DNA from: Flavihumibacter solisilvae
GTDB taxonomy: Bacteria; Bacteroidota; Bacteroidia; Chitinophagales; Chitinophagaceae
DNA: 64,000 bases
Reading direction: 5' to 3'
NCBI RefSeq assembly: GCF_000814475.1
Contig: NZ_JSVC01000013.1
Coordinates: 124,001 to 188,000, forward strand
In this document: positions 54,730 to 63,572 of the stretch, in pieces
How positions within the stretch are numbered: the first letter of the stretch is position 1
How the letters are laid out: every line of letters begins with the position of its first letter
Notes under the pieces: model-generated
What the model was told of the DNA's origin: nothing
Database searches by the model: none
The model's input: the letters and a program-made list of their open reading frames with translations, nothing else
Position numbers and translations under genes: made by a program

Positions 54730-54841
54730 GTATTTTCGGGTGTGGGTCATCATAGCACTGTTCATTGAAAATGCAGGACAAGCTATGTATACCGCGCAAT
54801 ATTTACTTTATTGCAACCGGGTTTAAACAAAAGCCCTAACT

Positions 54842-55042
54842 ATGCGATTGATGTTAGCTTTTCTCGGTGCAATATTCAGGTTCATAGTCGTTAATAAATG
54901 CCAGCGGTTTAGTGACGCATACTATGATCCGGCTTATACTGAGAAGAGTATATTTTCCTACCGGGAAAATAATATCTACCTGGGTTATTTATTCTCCGCC
55001 ATTATCTTTTTCCTGATGTGGCTGAGTGATTATGTTCTTTAA
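54842..55042 (+). CDS. Small membrane protein, hypothetical
   Basis: 66 residues, MRLMLAFLGAIFRFIVVNK, with a hydrophobic start and a second helix near the end (YLGYLFSAIIFFLMWLSDYVL), and a polar middle. It ends convergently with the PKD lipoprotein (4-bp overlap of stops). No family recognised. Confidence 0.6.
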   Translation: MRLMLAFLGAIFRFIVVNKCQRFSDAYYDPAYTEKSIFSYRENNIYLGYLFSAIIFFLMWLSDYVL

Positions 55043-55863
55043 TAGATGGTTTGTCCTACAATGCGTAGGGTTACTTCCCGTTTATTTTTATCGAGGTTGC
55101 CCGTTACAGTCAATGGCGGCAGGTCAGCCAACTCATCCGGGATATTGTTGTTATTGCATTCAACCTTATAAAGACTAAACGTCCCTTTGATCGCCCCGCC
55201 TTTTTCCTGGATTAGTTTTTTGAATTTTATTGAAGAATTGCCCTTGAAATATCCGCCTTCAAAGAGTATTTGTATATAAGTGTAAGAGTCGTATTTTGAA
55301 TCAACGCTATCGGCCGACTCCGTAATGGTAAGCGTGTATGTTCCAAGCTCGAAAGTACCGCTGTAGTCAATATAAGTAAAATCATAAAAGCCCCCCTGTA
55401 CGCCACCGTAGTTATCGCTATAAGAATATGGACAGGTAAAAGTAATATCAAGGTCATGCTCCCGGACTATGTAACGATCAACTTTTATAGTTACCTGGTC
55501 CGAAGATGTTAATCCGTCTGCATCTGTGACAACCAGTTCAAATACATATGTCCCGATTACAAGTTGCTCAAGTTTTGCAATTGCGGAGTCGGCATTGGAC
55601 AGTATATATGATGTAGGACCGGAAAAATAACTCCATTTATAGCTTTTAATATTTTCATCCGGATCTGAAGATGCCGTGCCATCCAGGTTTATAGGTTCCT
55701 TATTGGCATCGCAGGCGAAAATGTCTTCACCGGCGTAGGCATATGGTTGTGTGTTGAAAGAAGTGTTAAAATCTAAAGTTCCATCAATGTCTTTCATGCA
55801 GCCGGCAATGACTAAGATACACGCCAATGCAGCAATCACGCGGATCGGGAATTGTGGTTTCAT
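55039..55863 (-). CDS. PKD-like domain lipoprotein
   Basis: 274 residues. Lipobox VIAGC in MKPQFPIRVIAALACILVIAGC. One PKD/immunoglobulin domain at about 42-130 (AGEDIFACDANKEPINLDGTASSDPDENIKSYKWSYFSG), then a beta-rich tail ending KREVTLRIVGQTIY. Surface lipoprotein, ligand unknown. Monocistronic. Confidence 0.82.
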   Translation of the reverse strand: MKPQFPIRVIAALACILVIAGCMKDIDGTLDFNTSFNTQPYAYAGEDIFACDANKEPINLDGTASSDPDENIKSYKWSYFSGPTSYILSNADSAIAKLEQLVIGTYVFELVVTDADGLTSSDQVTIKVDRYIVREHDLDITFTCPYSYSDNYGGVQGGFYDFTYIDYSGTFELGTYTLTITESADSVDSKYDSYTYIQILFEGGYFKGNSSIKFKKLIQEKGGAIKGTFSLYKVECNNNNIPDELADLPPLTVTGNLDKNKREVTLRIVGQTIY

Positions 55864-56060
55864 AATCGAAAGGTTGGAAGGTTAAAGAAACTGGGTAACC
55901 TTTCACATCACTTGTTTCGATCATTTCCTTGGCCAAGAGGTATTTGGCTTGTAAGACTGACTGTTTAAAAGTTTAAGCCAGGGGCAGATTAGCAATACAA
56001 AATTAAGGATGAATAGTGAGTGTAAAAACGGGAAAAATCCCACCTGTTGAGTTGGAGATG

Positions 56061-56561
56061 TTAAGCCTTACCCCGGTCTTCGGAATCTGCGAGCTTCCAT
56101 AACCTGTCGTAAAGTACTTTGCCGGAAAGGATGATGTGCTGGTCTTTATTAAGACTGATCAGCCACTCGCAATCTTTTGGTGCGACATACACCTCGCTGC
56201 GTTTTTTTATTTTTCTCAATACCCGAAGAATAGTTTTAATGCGGCCGTCATAAACCCAGTATTTATGATTCCCATCAACTTCCTCTTCCAGGATCAGCCA
56301 TACCTTTTCAGCAGGATCAATCAGGGCGCTTGTGACCACCAGTGGGAAACTGTCGATGATCACAACTTCGTAACCATCTGCCAGCCGCTCCCAAATGAAA
56401 CCAGCATATTTCGGCCGGCAGTGTAAATCAATAAGAGTATCAGTAATTAGATTTCCCTTCGGAATAGAAACAGGATCGAAACGTTCCGCCGGAATCTTTA
56501 GTTTCTGGCAGGTGTCTGCGATCCGCTTCCGTAATGCCGGCTTTGATTTACCTGAATTCAT
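56061..56561 (-). CDS. Hypothetical protein, possibly DUF6756
   Basis: 166 residues, cytoplasmic, with features YAGFIWERLADGYEVVIIDSFPL and WLISLNKDQHIILSGKVLYDRLW. Alternates beta and helix in a way that fits immunity or SUKH-like proteins, and DUF6756 is a guess. It lies 43 bp downstream of the alpha/beta hydrolase gene, same strand. Confidence 0.65.
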   Translation of the reverse strand: MNSGKSKPALRKRIADTCQKLKIPAERFDPVSIPKGNLITDTLIDLHCRPKYAGFIWERLADGYEVVIIDSFPLVVTSALIDPAEKVWLILEEEVDGNHKYWVYDGRIKTILRVLRKIKKRSEVYVAPKDCEWLISLNKDQHIILSGKVLYDRLWKLADSEDRGKA

Positions 56562-56604
56562 GGATACTAAAGTTATTAATCCTGCCGGATTTTACAATAG
56601 GGGA

Positions 56605-57465
56605 TTACAGGCTTTTTTGGAGGAACTTATCAATCAATTCTGCTATATGTTCATGATGCTCTTCCAGTAAAAAATGCCCGCCATCGAGTTGGTGAATTTC
56701 GGCTGCTGGTAAGTCTTTTTTATAGGCATCAGCGCCGGCTGCGATAAACATTTCATCATTTTTACCCCATACGATCAATGTGCGCGGTTGATTTTTCCTG
56801 AAATATTCCTGCCACTCTCCGTATCTCTCTATGTTACTGCCGTAGTTGCGGAAAAGTGCCAGTTGTATTTGGTCATTGTTCGGTCGGGAGAGATAATGCT
56901 GGTCAAGCATATAACTGTCTGGACTGATCTTTTGGGGATCACCGGAGCCATTAAGATACTGCCATTTGGTTGCGTCCAGCGTTAAAAAGAACCGGGCTTT
57001 TTGTTCATTCTCCGCGGGCTTTTCGATATAATCAACAAGAGGCGCTATGGCAGGACCAAAACCTTCAACGTATGCATTTGAATTCTGAATGATTAATGAG
57101 TGAACCAGTTCAGGACGGCGGCTGGCTATCCGCATTCCAACCGGCCCGCCATAATCCTGGATATAGAGATTAATGTCCTTTAATTTCAATTGGTCAATAA
57201 AATGTTCAATTACTAACGAAAGATTGTCGAAAGTATAAGTAAACTCTTCGATGCCCGGGGCACTGCTCTGGCCGAAACCGGGATAGTCAGGAGCAATAAT
57301 GTGATAACGTCCTGAAAGATCAGTAATCAGGTCGCGGAACATGTGTGAGGAGGAGGGGAAACCATGCAACAGTAGCAATACAGGGCGTTCGGCTGTACCT
57401 GCTTCACGATAAAAAATTGTGAGTCCATCAACGTCCACGTTCCGGTAAAAAACCTGCTTTTTCAT
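56605..57465 (-). CDS. Alpha/beta hydrolase of the haloalkane dehalogenase/epoxide hydrolase type
   Basis: 286 residues. Oxyanion HGFPSSSHMFR, nucleophile Asp in IQDYGGPVGM, a cap domain and a final His in LDGGHFLLEEH. The Asp nucleophile rather than Ser points to dehalogenase- or epoxide hydrolase-like chemistry. Located 6 bp after the secreted hydrolase and likely co-transcribed with it. Confidence 0.88.
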   Translation of the reverse strand: MKKQVFYRNVDVDGLTIFYREAGTAERPVLLLLHGFPSSSHMFRDLITDLSGRYHIIAPDYPGFGQSSAPGIEEFTYTFDNLSLVIEHFIDQLKLKDINLYIQDYGGPVGMRIASRRPELVHSLIIQNSNAYVEGFGPAIAPLVDYIEKPAENEQKARFFLTLDATKWQYLNGSGDPQKISPDSYMLDQHYLSRPNNDQIQLALFRNYGSNIERYGEWQEYFRKNQPRTLIVWGKNDEMFIAAGADAYKKDLPAAEIHQLDGGHFLLEEHHEHIAELIDKFLQKSL

Positions 57466-57471
57466 AATCTT

Positions 57472-58242
57472 CTATTTGTTTACATGAGCTAATGCATCCA
57501 GGATCACGGCTACGACTTCTTTAGGTTTTGACAACATTACGACATGACTTGCCTGCAGTACAGTCGTTTTGGATCCGGCTCTTGTTGCCATCATTTTTTC
57601 TAATTCAGGGTGAATGGTATTGTCCTCGGAAGCCACTATGTACCAGGTAGGCTTTTGTTTCCATGCGGTATTAGTGCCCGTTGCTTCAAAAACCTTGGGG
57701 AAGGCAGGTTGCTGTACAGAAAAAACCAGGTCCTGTTCCTTTTTGGGAAGATCATTTGCAAATGCCTTCCGGACGCCTTCTTTCGAGAGCGTTAAATATC
57801 CTCCCACTGGTTGTACAAAGCTCCTGACGTTTGTTGAAGCTGCTTTTTCACTGAGTGCAGGAATGTTTTCTCCCTTATCGGGCATATATGCTGCTACGTA
57901 TACCAGTGCTTTAACGTTAGGATGATTTCCTGCTTCAGAAATGACAAAGCCTCCCCATGAGTGACCTACAAGTATTACATCGCCGCCGGCTCTTTCTATG
58001 GCTCTTTGTGTGACTGCCACGTCATCTTCAATGGAAGTGGTTGGATTCTGTACGGCAATTACATTGTAGCCCTTCTCCAGCAGGGGCGCCATCACCTTAC
58101 TCCAGGATGACCCATCAGCCCATAAGCCATGCACAAAGATAATAGAAAGCTTTGCCGGATCGGAAGCTTTTGACTGTGTAAACGTTTTTCCGGAAACGAA
58201 CAATGACGCAACCAGCAAAAACGGGATTGAATAATTTCTCAT
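57472..58242 (-). CDS. Secreted alpha/beta hydrolase
   Basis: 256 residues from the ATG at 58242 (MRNYSIPFLLVASLFVSGKTFTQ signal peptide). HGLWADGSSW, nucleophile elbow VGHSWGG, and a His in ASHVVMLSKPKEV. Of the EstC/salicylate-esterase type. Followed closely by the haloalkane-dehalogenase-like gene. Substrate unknown. Confidence 0.88.
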   Translation of the reverse strand: MRNYSIPFLLVASLFVSGKTFTQSKASDPAKLSIIFVHGLWADGSSWSKVMAPLLEKGYNVIAVQNPTTSIEDDVAVTQRAIERAGGDVILVGHSWGGFVISEAGNHPNVKALVYVAAYMPDKGENIPALSEKAASTNVRSFVQPVGGYLTLSKEGVRKAFANDLPKKEQDLVFSVQQPAFPKVFEATGTNTAWKQKPTWYIVASEDNTIHPELEKMMATRAGSKTTVLQASHVVMLSKPKEVVAVILDALAHVNK

Positions 58243-58437
58243 AAAATGGCTTTGTACGATTCTGTCTATTAACATGCCATTTTATGAAGAAATCGAAATT
58301 CCCAATAGTTAATTTCCCTATGAAATGAAAATCAGTTCGTTCGGGTAATTTTAAAATGAGAGATGATAAAAGGGAAAGACCACACTCCGGGAATCTCGGA
58401 GCCTGTTACCGAAACTCCGAAAATATTGGGGAAATTG

Positions 58438-59616
58438 TCAGGCAAAATTATCCAGGTACTTATACCCGCTTCCGGTATTCAGCAGCAACACTTTTTCTGA
58501 TCTACTGATCTGTCCACCCTGCACCAGGTGTAACAATGCCTTCCAGGTGGCAGCTCCTTCCGGGGCAATCAACAAGCCTTCAGTCCTTGCAATTTCCTTT
58601 ACACCGGCAGCTATTTCTTCGTCATCCACTGCGAGAGCCATGCCGCCTGATTCTTCCAGTACCTGCACCATCATGTCCATTCCGAAAGGGTAGGGTACTG
58701 CGAGGCCGTTAGCGATAGTAGGACGCGGCGTAAAACTGTTCTTCCAGTTTTGCTGGTCTTTCAGGGCATACAGGATTGGCGCACAACTCTTCGACTGCAC
58801 AGCGATCATCCGCGGCAATGGTCCGCTTATCCATCCCAGCGACATCATCTCTTTAAAGGCTTTCCAGATCCCGATCAATCCTGTGCCACCGCCCGCGGGA
58901 TAAAGAATCACATCAGGCAACTGCCAGTTCAGCTGTTCAGCGATTTCATAACCCATTGTTTTTTTGCCTTCCAGCCGATAGGGCTCTTTTAAGGTGGACA
59001 CGTCAAAATACGACCCATCACTGTTCAGCTCAGCCGTTTTCTTCGCACAGTCATTTATCAGTCCGTCGACCAGGATCAGCACTGCACCATACATCTCGCA
59101 TTCCTGCTTAAACATTGCGGGTGTATGGCGAGGCATAACTACCGTGCATTCCATACCTGCTTTTGCACAATATGCGGCCAATGCTCCGCCAGCATTCCCG
59201 GCGGTTGGAACGATGCACCGCGTTATACCAAGTTCCTTTGCCTTGGATACCGCTGCGCTGATTCCCCTGGCTTTAAATGAACCGGTGGGATTCACAGATT
59301 CATCCTTTATGAACAGTTCAGGAATCCCATAGTTGCTTGCCAGCTTACTTAAGGGAAATAACGGTGTCATCCCTTCGCCAAGGGAAACGATATTTCCGCG
59401 GTCAAACACAGGCAACATTTCCGCATAACGCCACATACTATGCTGCCGCGATTCAAGCTGAGTTTTATGAAATGTTAAAGAAGGGTCATATTCCACCACC
59501 AATGGTTGGTTACAACATTTCGCATAAGTATTGATCGCAGATAAGGGATATCCCTGGTCACAGTTGGCACATTTCAGTCGGGTTGCGAATGTAAACGGCT
59601 TGGTTAATGTTTTCAT
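58438..59616 (-). CDS. thrC: Threonine synthase (PLP-dependent)
   Basis: 392 residues. An N-terminal zinc-ribbon-like Cys set (CANCDQGYPLSA, CCNQPL), then a PLP fold-II domain with the lysine in VNPTGSFKARG and the phosphate loop in AGGGTGLIG. Matches the Thermus/archaeal-type threonine synthase, converting O-phosphohomoserine to threonine. No other threonine genes are adjacent. Palindromes before the start may be a LysR box, as the LysR gene is immediately upstream. Confidence 0.85.
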   Translation of the reverse strand: MKTLTKPFTFATRLKCANCDQGYPLSAINTYAKCCNQPLVVEYDPSLTFHKTQLESRQHSMWRYAEMLPVFDRGNIVSLGEGMTPLFPLSKLASNYGIPELFIKDESVNPTGSFKARGISAAVSKAKELGITRCIVPTAGNAGGALAAYCAKAGMECTVVMPRHTPAMFKQECEMYGAVLILVDGLINDCAKKTAELNSDGSYFDVSTLKEPYRLEGKKTMGYEIAEQLNWQLPDVILYPAGGGTGLIGIWKAFKEMMSLGWISGPLPRMIAVQSKSCAPILYALKDQQNWKNSFTPRPTIANGLAVPYPFGMDMMVQVLEESGGMALAVDDEEIAAGVKEIARTEGLLIAPEGAATWKALLHLVQGGQISRSEKVLLLNTGSGYKYLDNFA

Positions 59617-59660
59617 GGAATGAAACTACGACGATACCATAACCGCAGCCAGACCCAAAA

Positions 59661-59685
59661 GTTATAGGCTATAACCTGTGGTTAT
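59661..59685 (-). promoter_or_regulatory. Overlapping palindromes between lysR and thrC
   Basis: GTTATAGGCTATAAC (59661-59675) and ATAACCTGTGGTTAT (59671-59685) share an ATAAC half-site, giving GTTAT-N5-ATAAC-N5-GTTAT. A candidate operator for LysR control of thrC; inferred. Confidence 0.4.
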
Positions 59686-60578
59686 ATTGCTTTTTTACAA
59701 TAGCGGATAAACGCTTTATTCAGGTCATTGTTCTCTGTGCCATGACGTTGGATAAAGTAGAAGTCGCGGATGATCTGGAAATTTTCGATTTTCAACGCAA
59801 CCAGGTCTCCATCTCGGAGTTCTTTTAATATTGCACCTTTCGGCAGGAAGCCAAGGGAAGTATCCTCCCTCAAAAAATTCTTTAATGCTTCAGTTCCGGC
59901 AAGTCGCACGGTAACATTGAGGCTCGATAGTTTGATCCCGTTCTTTTCCAGGTTATACTTTAAAGCGGCAAGCGTTCCTGAGCCCTGCTCCCTCAGCACA
60001 ACCGGGTAATCACGGATTTCGTGGATCGACAGTACTTTCTTCTTTGCGATTGGACTTTTAGCACTGCAAACAGGTACTACTTCATCTTTAATGAAGGGCT
60101 GGTATAGAATTGCGGAATTCTTTCGCTTGCTTTCTACAATTCCGATGTCGATATCCTCATCGATCAGCGCTTTCGTGATCGTATCCGTATTCCTGTTCAG
60201 CAGGCTGATTTTTACTTCGGGGTATTTCTGGTGGAAGGATGATAGGATTTTGGGAATAATGTACAATGCAACAGTAGTGCTGGCGCCCAGTTTCAACTGT
60301 CCCTTCGCCTTCAGCTGGTCATTTAGCACACTGAGTTCATACTCCAGCTGGTTTTGGATCTTCCTTGCTTCCTTCAACCGGTTAAACAGTAGATGACCCG
60401 CGTCTGTCAATTGAATGGCATTTCCCTTTCTTTCAAACAGGGTGGTTTTGTAAAAGGATTCCAATGCCTTCATGTGCTTGCTGATTGCAGGCTGACTGAT
60501 GAACAACACATCAGCGGCTTTGGAGAAACTCAGGTTTGATGCAACTTCTATGAAGATTTCGTGGCGCGTGGAAAGCAT
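59682..60578 (-). CDS. LysR-family transcriptional regulator
   Basis: 298 residues, full length for the family. N-terminal wHTH (IFIEVASNLSFSKAADVLFISQPAISKHMKALE) and a substrate-binding domain. Possibly regulates thrC, which starts 65 bp downstream of its stop in the same direction, and/or the upstream propeller gene (17-bp gap). Confidence 0.93.
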   Translation of the reverse strand: MLSTRHEIFIEVASNLSFSKAADVLFISQPAISKHMKALESFYKTTLFERKGNAIQLTDAGHLLFNRLKEARKIQNQLEYELSVLNDQLKAKGQLKLGASTTVALYIIPKILSSFHQKYPEVKISLLNRNTDTITKALIDEDIDIGIVESKRKNSAILYQPFIKDEVVPVCSAKSPIAKKKVLSIHEIRDYPVVLREQGSGTLAALKYNLEKNGIKLSSLNVTVRLAGTEALKNFLREDTSLGFLPKGAILKELRDGDLVALKIENFQIIRDFYFIQRHGTENNDLNKAFIRYCKKAI

Positions 60579-60595
60579 CAGCTAATTTAGCCGTT

Positions 60596-61801
60596 TCATC
60601 GGTGAAACACCACATACCTCGGGTGATTCTCGTAAGTATAACCATTCACCGGGGGATCCAGTTTGGGTGAATTGTAACCCGCACCAATAAAATGCCTGTA
60701 TTCGGGATAAGACATGCGGGCAGTAATATAATGCCCACCGCCCGTAAGTGCGATTGAGTTGGTTGTCGACCACAATTCAGTAGTGCCTTTCAGGAACCCT
60801 ACGCCATGTTGCACGTAATGCCTGTCGCCGCCCCACATAAAAGTGATGGCGACATCGCCATTGGGATTGCTTGCCAGCGAAGGATATGCGAATGCATGTT
60901 CAGGATTCCAGAGGTATCGCTGCTCGACTTTCAGGCTGATGATATCGATGATCGCAATGCCGATATGCGGATGTGGAAAGCTGTTGTCATGCTGGTTATA
61001 CACCCTGCGTGCGCCCGACCAGGCCGCCCATACCTTGTTGCCCTCACGGGTAACGCCGGTAACGCTGGTATCGATCTTCGAGAGGGGACCCAGCCACACA
61101 TTATTGTCAGGGAGCCTGATCTCAAAATCATCGGTAGGAATTGTCTCGATATTGAGGTCGTTCCAGCTGATAATATTGCTGTTTTCCATCCAGCTGAACA
61201 ACCGCAGCTGGCTGGAATTGTTTTGCACCACGAAGAGTCCGCGGTTGCCACTCATATGACATGGACAGATATAGGAATTATTCGCGACAAAATATTGAAA
61301 GTTGATCGTCTGCCTTTCGCGCAGCTGGCCATAATGGAACCGGCAGATAAAAGCATTTCCCCCTGCAACATTGAAAGTGAGATAAAGAAAATCATCCCCG
61401 TAAGAGATCTGTGGATAGTCGAAGAACGGATCCTCGCGGAAGGAAAAAGTAGCGGCATCAAGTGAATATACTACCCATGACTTTCCCTTTGAACTCTTCA
61501 GTTCATCCGGAGTTGCCAGGCACATCAGCATGGAAGTTTCCGTCAGCAGGATCCAGACAAACATATTCGCTCCCGGCACGAATTCCGTAACCTGGTCGCA
61601 GCAAAATGTTTGACCAGCGCTCGCAGCAAGCTTAAATGGACTCACATGTTGAAATGTACTGCCCTTGTCGCGCGAACAGGCAGCCAGGTAATTTGAAGTA
61701 TAGAAGATGTTGTCAAAGGCCTGGGCCGCAGAAGTTTCCCAGCCGTCGTCCCGGCTGTGCCACACGAGGGGTCGGAGAGAAATGTTTTGAACGATATTCA
61801 C
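60596..61801 (-). CDS. BNR/sialidase-like beta-propeller protein
   Basis: 401 residues without a signal peptide. Repeats with SRDKGSTFQHVSPF resemble BNR Asp-boxes (SxDxGxTF), plus other beta-blade segments (NGDVAITFMWGGDRHY, EHAFAYPSLASNPNGD). It looks like a cytoplasmic or non-classically exported propeller, perhaps a lectin- or enzyme-like fold. It overlaps the small membrane gene by 4 bp (ATGA-like) and precedes LysR. Confidence 0.75.
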   Translation of the reverse strand: MNIVQNISLRPLVWHSRDDGWETSAAQAFDNIFYTSNYLAACSRDKGSTFQHVSPFKLAASAGQTFCCDQVTEFVPGANMFVWILLTETSMLMCLATPDELKSSKGKSWVVYSLDAATFSFREDPFFDYPQISYGDDFLYLTFNVAGGNAFICRFHYGQLRERQTINFQYFVANNSYICPCHMSGNRGLFVVQNNSSQLRLFSWMENSNIISWNDLNIETIPTDDFEIRLPDNNVWLGPLSKIDTSVTGVTREGNKVWAAWSGARRVYNQHDNSFPHPHIGIAIIDIISLKVEQRYLWNPEHAFAYPSLASNPNGDVAITFMWGGDRHYVQHGVGFLKGTTELWSTTNSIALTGGGHYITARMSYPEYRHFIGAGYNSPKLDPPVNGYTYENHPRYVVFHR

Positions 61802-62079
61802 GATTGGCTATTATTCGGTTCCACTGAGCTCGGGGCTCCCGGGTCTTTAATGGGACGGAATTCGCCATGCACCAAGCGTCGCTTCAGTTCCTGGTTCTCA
61901 CCGGTACGTTTTCCGCGGATGCGTGGTTCGCCCGGTACTTCTTCTTCAATTGTTACACTTCTGCCCCCTGGTATGGAAGCATCTTTGGCATGCAGCACGT
62001 TCGATCTGCGGCGTCGTATAATCAACCACGCAGCAATCGTCGCTGCAGTAATAACCAGCGCGATCCGGAGTATACGCAT
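61798..62079 (-). CDS. Small membrane-anchored hypothetical protein
   Basis: 93 residues: one N-terminal helix (MRILRIALVITAATIAAWLII), a basic stop-transfer RRRRS, then a charged disordered tail (TIEEEVPGEPRIRGKRTGEN). It heads a four-gene minus-strand run (this gene, propeller, LysR, thrC). No family recognised. Confidence 0.6.
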   Translation of the reverse strand: MRILRIALVITAATIAAWLIIRRRRSNVLHAKDASIPGGRSVTIEEEVPGEPRIRGKRTGENQELKRRLVHGEFRPIKDPGAPSSVEPNNSQS

Positions 62080-62145
62080 GACTATCTTTTCTATAGGAAT
62101 TTACTGAATTGCATAGTAACCTGCAATTCTATTTTACAATTCAGC

Positions 62146-62153
62146 TACATTTG
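62146..62153 (+). promoter_or_regulatory. Candidate -7 box next to the Crp/Fnr start
   Basis: TACATTTG (TAnnTTTG) ends only 6 bp before the ATG at 62159, so a normal start point would be at or near the ATG, giving a leaderless message. A -33 element is not clear. Confidence 0.3.
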
Positions 62154-62158
62154 AGCAG

Positions 62159-62740
62159 ATGCACGAACTGTTTTTTCATACACTCAGAACCAAAGCCGGT
62201 TTCAACGACCAGGATCTTGAGGTCATCAGAACCCATCTCACCCCAAAGAAGCTGCGCAAAAAACAATACCTGCTGCAGGAAGGTGACCCGTGCAAATACG
62301 TCACATTCGTGGAGAAAGGACTCCTGCGGGCATATAGCATCGATGAAAAAGGTTCAGAATACATTATCCAGTTTGCCCTGGAAGGCTGGCTGATCTCGGA
62401 CCTATATAGTTTCCTGACAGGTGAACCGGCCACCTATACCATTGACGCCGTTGAAGACAGCGAGCTCACTTTAATCAGCAGAAACGCACACGAAGAATTA
62501 TTGCGGGCCCTTCCAAAATACGAGACCTGGATCCGCATGGAAATCACCGCCGCATATCTCGCCCTGCAAAGAAGACTGACCGCCGTTATCAGTCTCACTC
62601 TCGAAGAGCGGTACGAAGGGTTTACTTCCCTTTATCCCGACATCGTTCAGCGTGTACCACAATGGATGATTGCTTCATACATGGGACTTACCCCGGAGAC
62701 CTTGAGCCGGGTTAGAAAGAAGATAACCGAACGCAAGTAG
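62159..62740 (+). CDS. Crp/Fnr-family transcriptional regulator
   Basis: 193 residues. N-terminal cyclic-nucleotide-binding-like domain (KKQYLLQEGDPCKYVTFVEKGLLRAYSIDEKG), long dimer helix, and a C-terminal HTH with recognition segment TPETLSRVRKKI that keeps the Glu and Arg that contact TGTGA-type sites in CRP, while the first Arg is Pro. No FNR-type Cys cluster. Monocistronic; divergent from the 93-residue gene. Confidence 0.92.
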   Translation: MHELFFHTLRTKAGFNDQDLEVIRTHLTPKKLRKKQYLLQEGDPCKYVTFVEKGLLRAYSIDEKGSEYIIQFALEGWLISDLYSFLTGEPATYTIDAVEDSELTLISRNAHEELLRALPKYETWIRMEITAAYLALQRRLTAVISLTLEERYEGFTSLYPDIVQRVPQWMIASYMGLTPETLSRVRKKITERK

Positions 62741-62747
62741 GTTTAGA

Positions 62748-62780
62748 TTCCGCCCGACTTCCGCCCAACTTCCGCCCAAC
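62748..62780 (+). repeat. Three tandem 11-bp repeats
   Basis: TTCCGCCCGAC, TTCCGCCCAAC, TTCCGCCCAAC in direct succession, one helical turn each, between the Crp/Fnr stop and the NADP-binding gene. Function unknown; a protein-binding array or a replication slip. Confidence 0.6.
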
Positions 62781-62846
62781 GATTCATTGATAAATGTCAA
62801 CGCTTTTTCCTGTCCAAACGCAATGGAGCGAGGCATGCCTGCATGG

Positions 62847-62854
62847 TAATTTTG
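62847..62854 (+). promoter_or_regulatory. Candidate -7 box for the NADP-binding gene
   Basis: TAATTTTG (TAnnTTTG), 18 bp before the ATG at 62873. Confidence 0.35.
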
Positions 62855-62872
62855 CATTATCAAATTACAGGC

Positions 62873-63535
62873 ATGAAAACAAAACAAACCATCGCAATTA
62901 TAGGAGCCACAGGAAATATGGGTTCCGCAATTTCAAAATCCCTCTCAAAAGGCAATTATCGTTTGCTGTTGAAATCAGCGAAACAGGATGAATTGGATGA
63001 ACTGGTAAAACAGATCAGGAGCACCAATGCCAATGCCGAGCTGGATGCCATTTCCTGTCCCGCAGAAGCAAGCTGGGAAGCGGATATCATCATCCTTGCC
63101 GTTCCCTTCCAGGCGGAAAAGGAAATCGCCACAAAAATAAGCCAGGTAGCCAACCAGAAGATTGTGATCTCGATTGCCAACCCACTGAATGAAACATACG
63201 ACGGACTGGTAACAGACCCGGGCACAAGCGCAGCCGAAGAGTTACAGAAACTGCTTCCGAATTCGAAAGTGGTAAAGGCTTTCAATACTACGTTCGCGGC
63301 TGATTTTTCTACCCCTGTCATTGCCGGTAAACAGGTGGACGCTTTTATTGCGGGTAATGATAAAGACGCTGTGGAAACAGTTAAGGACCTGGTAAGTGTA
63401 GTCGGGTTTAATCCCATTGTTGCAGGTGATCTGTCCGTAAGCCGGACACTCGAAAACATGCAGCTCTTATTGATCCGGCTTGGAATGAAATACAATTACA
63501 ACTGGCATGCCGGTTGGAAAATATTGCACAACTAA
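62873..63535 (+). CDS. NAD(P)-binding reductase (F420-reductase-like)
   Basis: 220 residues from the ATG at 62873. Rossmann motif AIIGATGNMGSAI at the start; later VILAVPFQAEKEI-type (IIILAVPFQAEKEIA), VKAFNTTFAADF and NYNWHAGWKI place it in the NADPH-dependent F420 reductase/FNO-like family. Its cofactor and substrate are unproven in a Bacteroidota member. It is followed 37 bp later by the SDR gene. Confidence 0.85.
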   Translation: MKTKQTIAIIGATGNMGSAISKSLSKGNYRLLLKSAKQDELDELVKQIRSTNANAELDAISCPAEASWEADIIILAVPFQAEKEIATKISQVANQKIVISIANPLNETYDGLVTDPGTSAAEELQKLLPNSKVVKAFNTTFAADFSTPVIAGKQVDAFIAGNDKDAVETVKDLVSVVGFNPIVAGDLSVSRTLENMQLLLIRLGMKYNYNWHAGWKILHN

Positions 63536-63572
63536 GCGGTCAGGAAATTTTTTCACGTTAAAACGTTAGTAT

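Noticed and set aside
60806-61465. Plus-strand ORF of 219 codons opposite the propeller gene
   Set aside because: Shadow of the minus-strand gene, with no domain of its own.
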